Source of the DNA: Methylophilaceae bacterium UBA7525
Lineage (GTDB): Bacteria > Pseudomonadota > Gammaproteobacteria > Burkholderiales > Methylophilaceae
Direction: 5' to 3'
Assembly (NCBI GenBank): GCA_002479405.1
Contig: DLMX01000010.1
Span: 1 to 24,433 of the forward strand
Length of the DNA: 24,433 nucleotides
Both the position numbers and the translations under genes were made by a program. Below are positions 22,562 through 24,433 of this stretch, one piece after another. Each line of letters starts with the position of its first letter. Positions within the stretch are counted from its first letter, which is position 1. The notes beneath the pieces were generated by a model that did no database searches, was not told where the DNA came from, and saw only the letters and a list, made by a program, of their open reading frames with translations.

Positions 22562-23356
22562 CTAGACTGCGACTGGCGCCTTGATGGCGGGATACGGATC
22601 GTATTGCTCCAGCGAGAAATCTTCGAATTTGAAACCGAAGATATCGCTGACTTGCGGATTGATACGCATGATGGGCAATGCACGCGGTTCCCGCGACAAC
22701 TGCTCATTGACCTGATCCAGATGGTTCAGATAGATATGGGCATCCCCCAGGGTATGAACAAAATCACCCAGCTTGAGACCGCAGACCTGTGCCACCATCA
22801 TGGTCAGCAAGGCATAAGAGGCGATGTTGAAAGGCACGCCGAGGAAGATGTCAGCGCTGCGCTGGTAAAGCTGACAGGAGAGTTTCCCGTCTGCCACATA
22901 GAACTGGAAGAAAGCATGACATGGCGGCAGCTTCATCTTGTCGACATCAGCTACGTTCCAGGCGGAAACGATCAAACGACGGGAGTCCGGCGTCTTTTTG
23001 ATAGCTTCCACCACTTCGGTGATCTGGTCGATATGACTGCCGTCCGGCCGCGGCCAATTGCGCCACTGATAACCGTAAACAGGGCCGAGATTGCCCTCCG
23101 CATCGGCCCACTCGTCCCAGATGGTGACACCGTTCTGCTTGAGATAGGCGATGTTGGTACTACCCTGCAGGAACCATAGCAATTCATGGATAATGGACTT
23201 CAGGTGTACCTTCTTGGTGGTCAGCAAAGGAAAGCCCTCTGCCAGGTTGAAGCGCATCTGATAGCCGAAAACCGAAATGGTGCCGGTGCCGGTGCGGTCT
23301 TCCTTCTTGTGGCCATGCTCCAGCACGTGACGCATCAAGTCGTGGTAGACCTTCAT
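22562..23356 (-). CDS. thyA: thymidylate synthase
   Basis: Methylates dUMP to dTMP using methylene-tetrahydrofolate, giving dihydrofolate for FolA. At 264 residues it is the same length as the E. coli enzyme, with catalytic Cys C146 in LPPCHAFFQFYV, R21, the QRSADIFLGVPFN block and N177 at conserved positions. AAAGGAA precedes the ATG at 23356. It starts 12 bp after the thrC stop, so the two are probably cotranscribed. The gene downstream is not folA but the sensor-kinase operon, although folA lies on the same strand 20 kb on. Confidence 0.98.
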   Translation of the reverse strand: MKVYHDLMRHVLEHGHKKEDRTGTGTISVFGYQMRFNLAEGFPLLTTKKVHLKSIIHELLWFLQGSTNIAYLKQNGVTIWDEWADAEGNLGPVYGYQWRNWPRPDGSHIDQITEVVEAIKKTPDSRRLIVSAWNVADVDKMKLPPCHAFFQFYVADGKLSCQLYQRSADIFLGVPFNIASYALLTMMVAQVCGLKLGDFVHTLGDAHIYLNHLDQVNEQLSREPRALPIMRINPQVSDIFGFKFEDFSLEQYDPYPAIKAPVAV

Positions 23357-23368
23357 GGCAGTTTCCTT

Positions 23369-24433
23369 TCAGCTGTGTTCGACAATAAACTGCTTGATAG
23401 CGTTAACGTCTGCATCCATGACGACGAAACGCTGCGGGAGATCCTCGAGGCCTGCCAAGTCGGCCGGACGCTCCGGCTTCTGCCCCAGAGCCTCGACGAT
23501 GGCGTCTTCGAATTTCGCCGGCAATGCAGTTTCCAGCACCACCATCGGAACGCCAGGCTCGCGGCATTCAAGCGCAACTTTCAAACCATCCGCAGTATGC
23601 GTATCGATAGTGACATCGTATTTTTCCATGGTTGCACGTATGGTCTGCATGCGGTTCGCATGATTGCTGCTGCCGGAGACAAAACCGTAATCAGCCACCT
23701 TGTCGAACAGGCCATCCGGTTTCAGATCGAAAGCACCGCCGGCATCCACCTTGCTCCACAATTCGCGCACCTTGGCAGCATCGCGGCCGACCAGGTCAAA
23801 CACGAAGCGCTCGAAATTGGAGGCCTTGCTGATGTCCATGGAAGGACTGGACGTATGATAGGTATTTGCTGAGCCACGCGGACGATAAACCCCGGTCTTG
23901 AAGAACTCGTCCAGCACGTCATTTTCATTGGTGGCCACCACCAGTTTGGCAATCGGCAGGCCCATCATGCGGGCGATATGACCGGCGCAGACATTGCCGA
24001 AGTTGCCGGAAGGCACGGCAAAGCTGACCTTCTGGCTGTTGTCCTGCGTGACCGCGAAATACCCCTTGAAGTAATACACGACCTGCGCAGCGACACGTGC
24101 CCAATTGATGGAATTGACGGCGCCGATCTTGTGCTGCCTCTTGAAAACATGATCATTGGAGACCGCCTTCACCACGTCCTGCGCATCATCAAACACACCC
24201 TTGATGGCAATATTATAAATATTCTCATCCTGCAGGCTGAACATCTGTGCAGACTGGAAGCGGCTCATTTTCTGATGGGGCGACAGCATGAAAACGCGGA
24301 TGCCTTTCTTGCCGCGCATGGCGTATTCAGCGGCAGAACCGGTGTCACCGGAAGTTGCGCCGAGGATGTTGGTTTCCTGTCCCAACTGGTTCAACACATA
24401 TTCGAACAGATTGCCCAGCAACTGCATGGCCAT
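23369..24433 (-). CDS. thrC: threonine synthase, N-terminus outside window
   Basis: Converts O-phosphohomoserine to threonine with PLP. The 354 residues present are the C-terminal three quarters of a long-form ThrC (about 470-480 residues). The frame is open to the window edge, and the first codon is an internal Met of the AMQLLGNLFEY segment that follows the PLP-lysine motif, so the lysine lies just outside. ATSGDTGSAAEYAMRGKKG is the phosphate-binding region, and VPSGNFGNVCAGHIARMMG is also diagnostic. It heads a thrC-thyA operon with a 12 bp gap. Confidence 0.96.
   Translation of the reverse strand: MAMQLLGNLFEYVLNQLGQETNILGATSGDTGSAAEYAMRGKKGIRVFMLSPHQKMSRFQSAQMFSLQDENIYNIAIKGVFDDAQDVVKAVSNDHVFKRQHKIGAVNSINWARVAAQVVYYFKGYFAVTQDNSQKVSFAVPSGNFGNVCAGHIARMMGLPIAKLVVATNENDVLDEFFKTGVYRPRGSANTYHTSSPSMDISKASNFERFVFDLVGRDAAKVRELWSKVDAGGAFDLKPDGLFDKVADYGFVSGSSNHANRMQTIRATMEKYDVTIDTHTADGLKVALECREPGVPMVVLETALPAKFEDAIVEALGQKPERPADLAGLEDLPQRFVVMDADVNAIKQFIVEHS

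Noticed and set aside
1..24433. Search for tRNA/rRNA genes, CRISPR arrays, transposases or integrases
   Set aside because: No cloverleaf, regular repeat-spacer array or mobile-element protein was recognised; absence by eye is not proof for small or decayed elements.

Overview
The window looks like a chromosomal segment of a methylotrophic betaproteobacterium, most likely family Methylophilaceae. The reasons are a lanthanide-type methanol dehydrogenase (XoxF) with its periplasmic accessory genes, a TonB-dependent receptor, PQQ-associated beta-propeller proteins, and housekeeping genes (thrC, thyA, folA) of proteobacterial type. No calcium-type mxaF operon and no pqq biosynthesis genes are visible here.

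Layout, left to right. (1) 1-1902 (+): 3' part of an Orn/Lys/Arg-family PLP decarboxylase, convergent with folA (1920-2402, -). (2) 2481-5872 (+): a tight three-gene GlrK-QseG-GlrR (QseEGF-type) signalling operon. (3) 5873-7571 (+): two small envelope-protein genes. The first follows an excellent sigma-54 promoter with two GlrR-type TGTC-N10-GACA sites, so it is probably a direct output of the operon before it. The second has a weaker version of the same arrangement. (4) 7691-11038: a full-length TonB-dependent receptor (-), followed by a decayed duplicate locus in which the 3' end of a second receptor (-) abuts the 3' part of a second LuxR-type response regulator (+). (5) 11323-19252 (-): the xox cluster. 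In transcription order it holds xoxF, a XoxJ-type binding protein fused to ankyrin repeats, a XoxG-type cytochrome c, a small lipoprotein, a YVTN beta-propeller protein, two MxaD-like SRPBCC proteins and a second YVTN propeller. (6) 19450-22310 (-): sensor kinase, NarL-type regulator and Sel1-repeat protein in one operon just upstream of xoxF, likely its control system. (7) 22562-24433 (-): thyA and the 3' three quarters of thrC.

How it fits together (inference). XoxF oxidises methanol in the periplasm and passes electrons to the XoxG-like cytochrome. XoxJ-Ank, the MxaD-like proteins and the propellers would help maturation or docking. The TonB receptor is a candidate for uptake of the metal (lanthanide complex), and the kinase/regulator pair a candidate for control. 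thrC, thyA and folA are co-oriented, but folA is split from thyA by about 20 kb, which suggests the methanol-oxidation and signalling block was placed between them.

The most interesting points are the QseEGF/sigma-54 output module, the double 5' truncation relic of a divergent receptor/regulator pair, the XoxJ-ankyrin fusion, and two RNA-level control candidates: a terminator plus a hairpin covering the ribosome binding site between xoxF and xoxJ, and a terminator directly ahead of the second propeller gene. Identifications rest on reading motifs and remembered family features; no database search was run.
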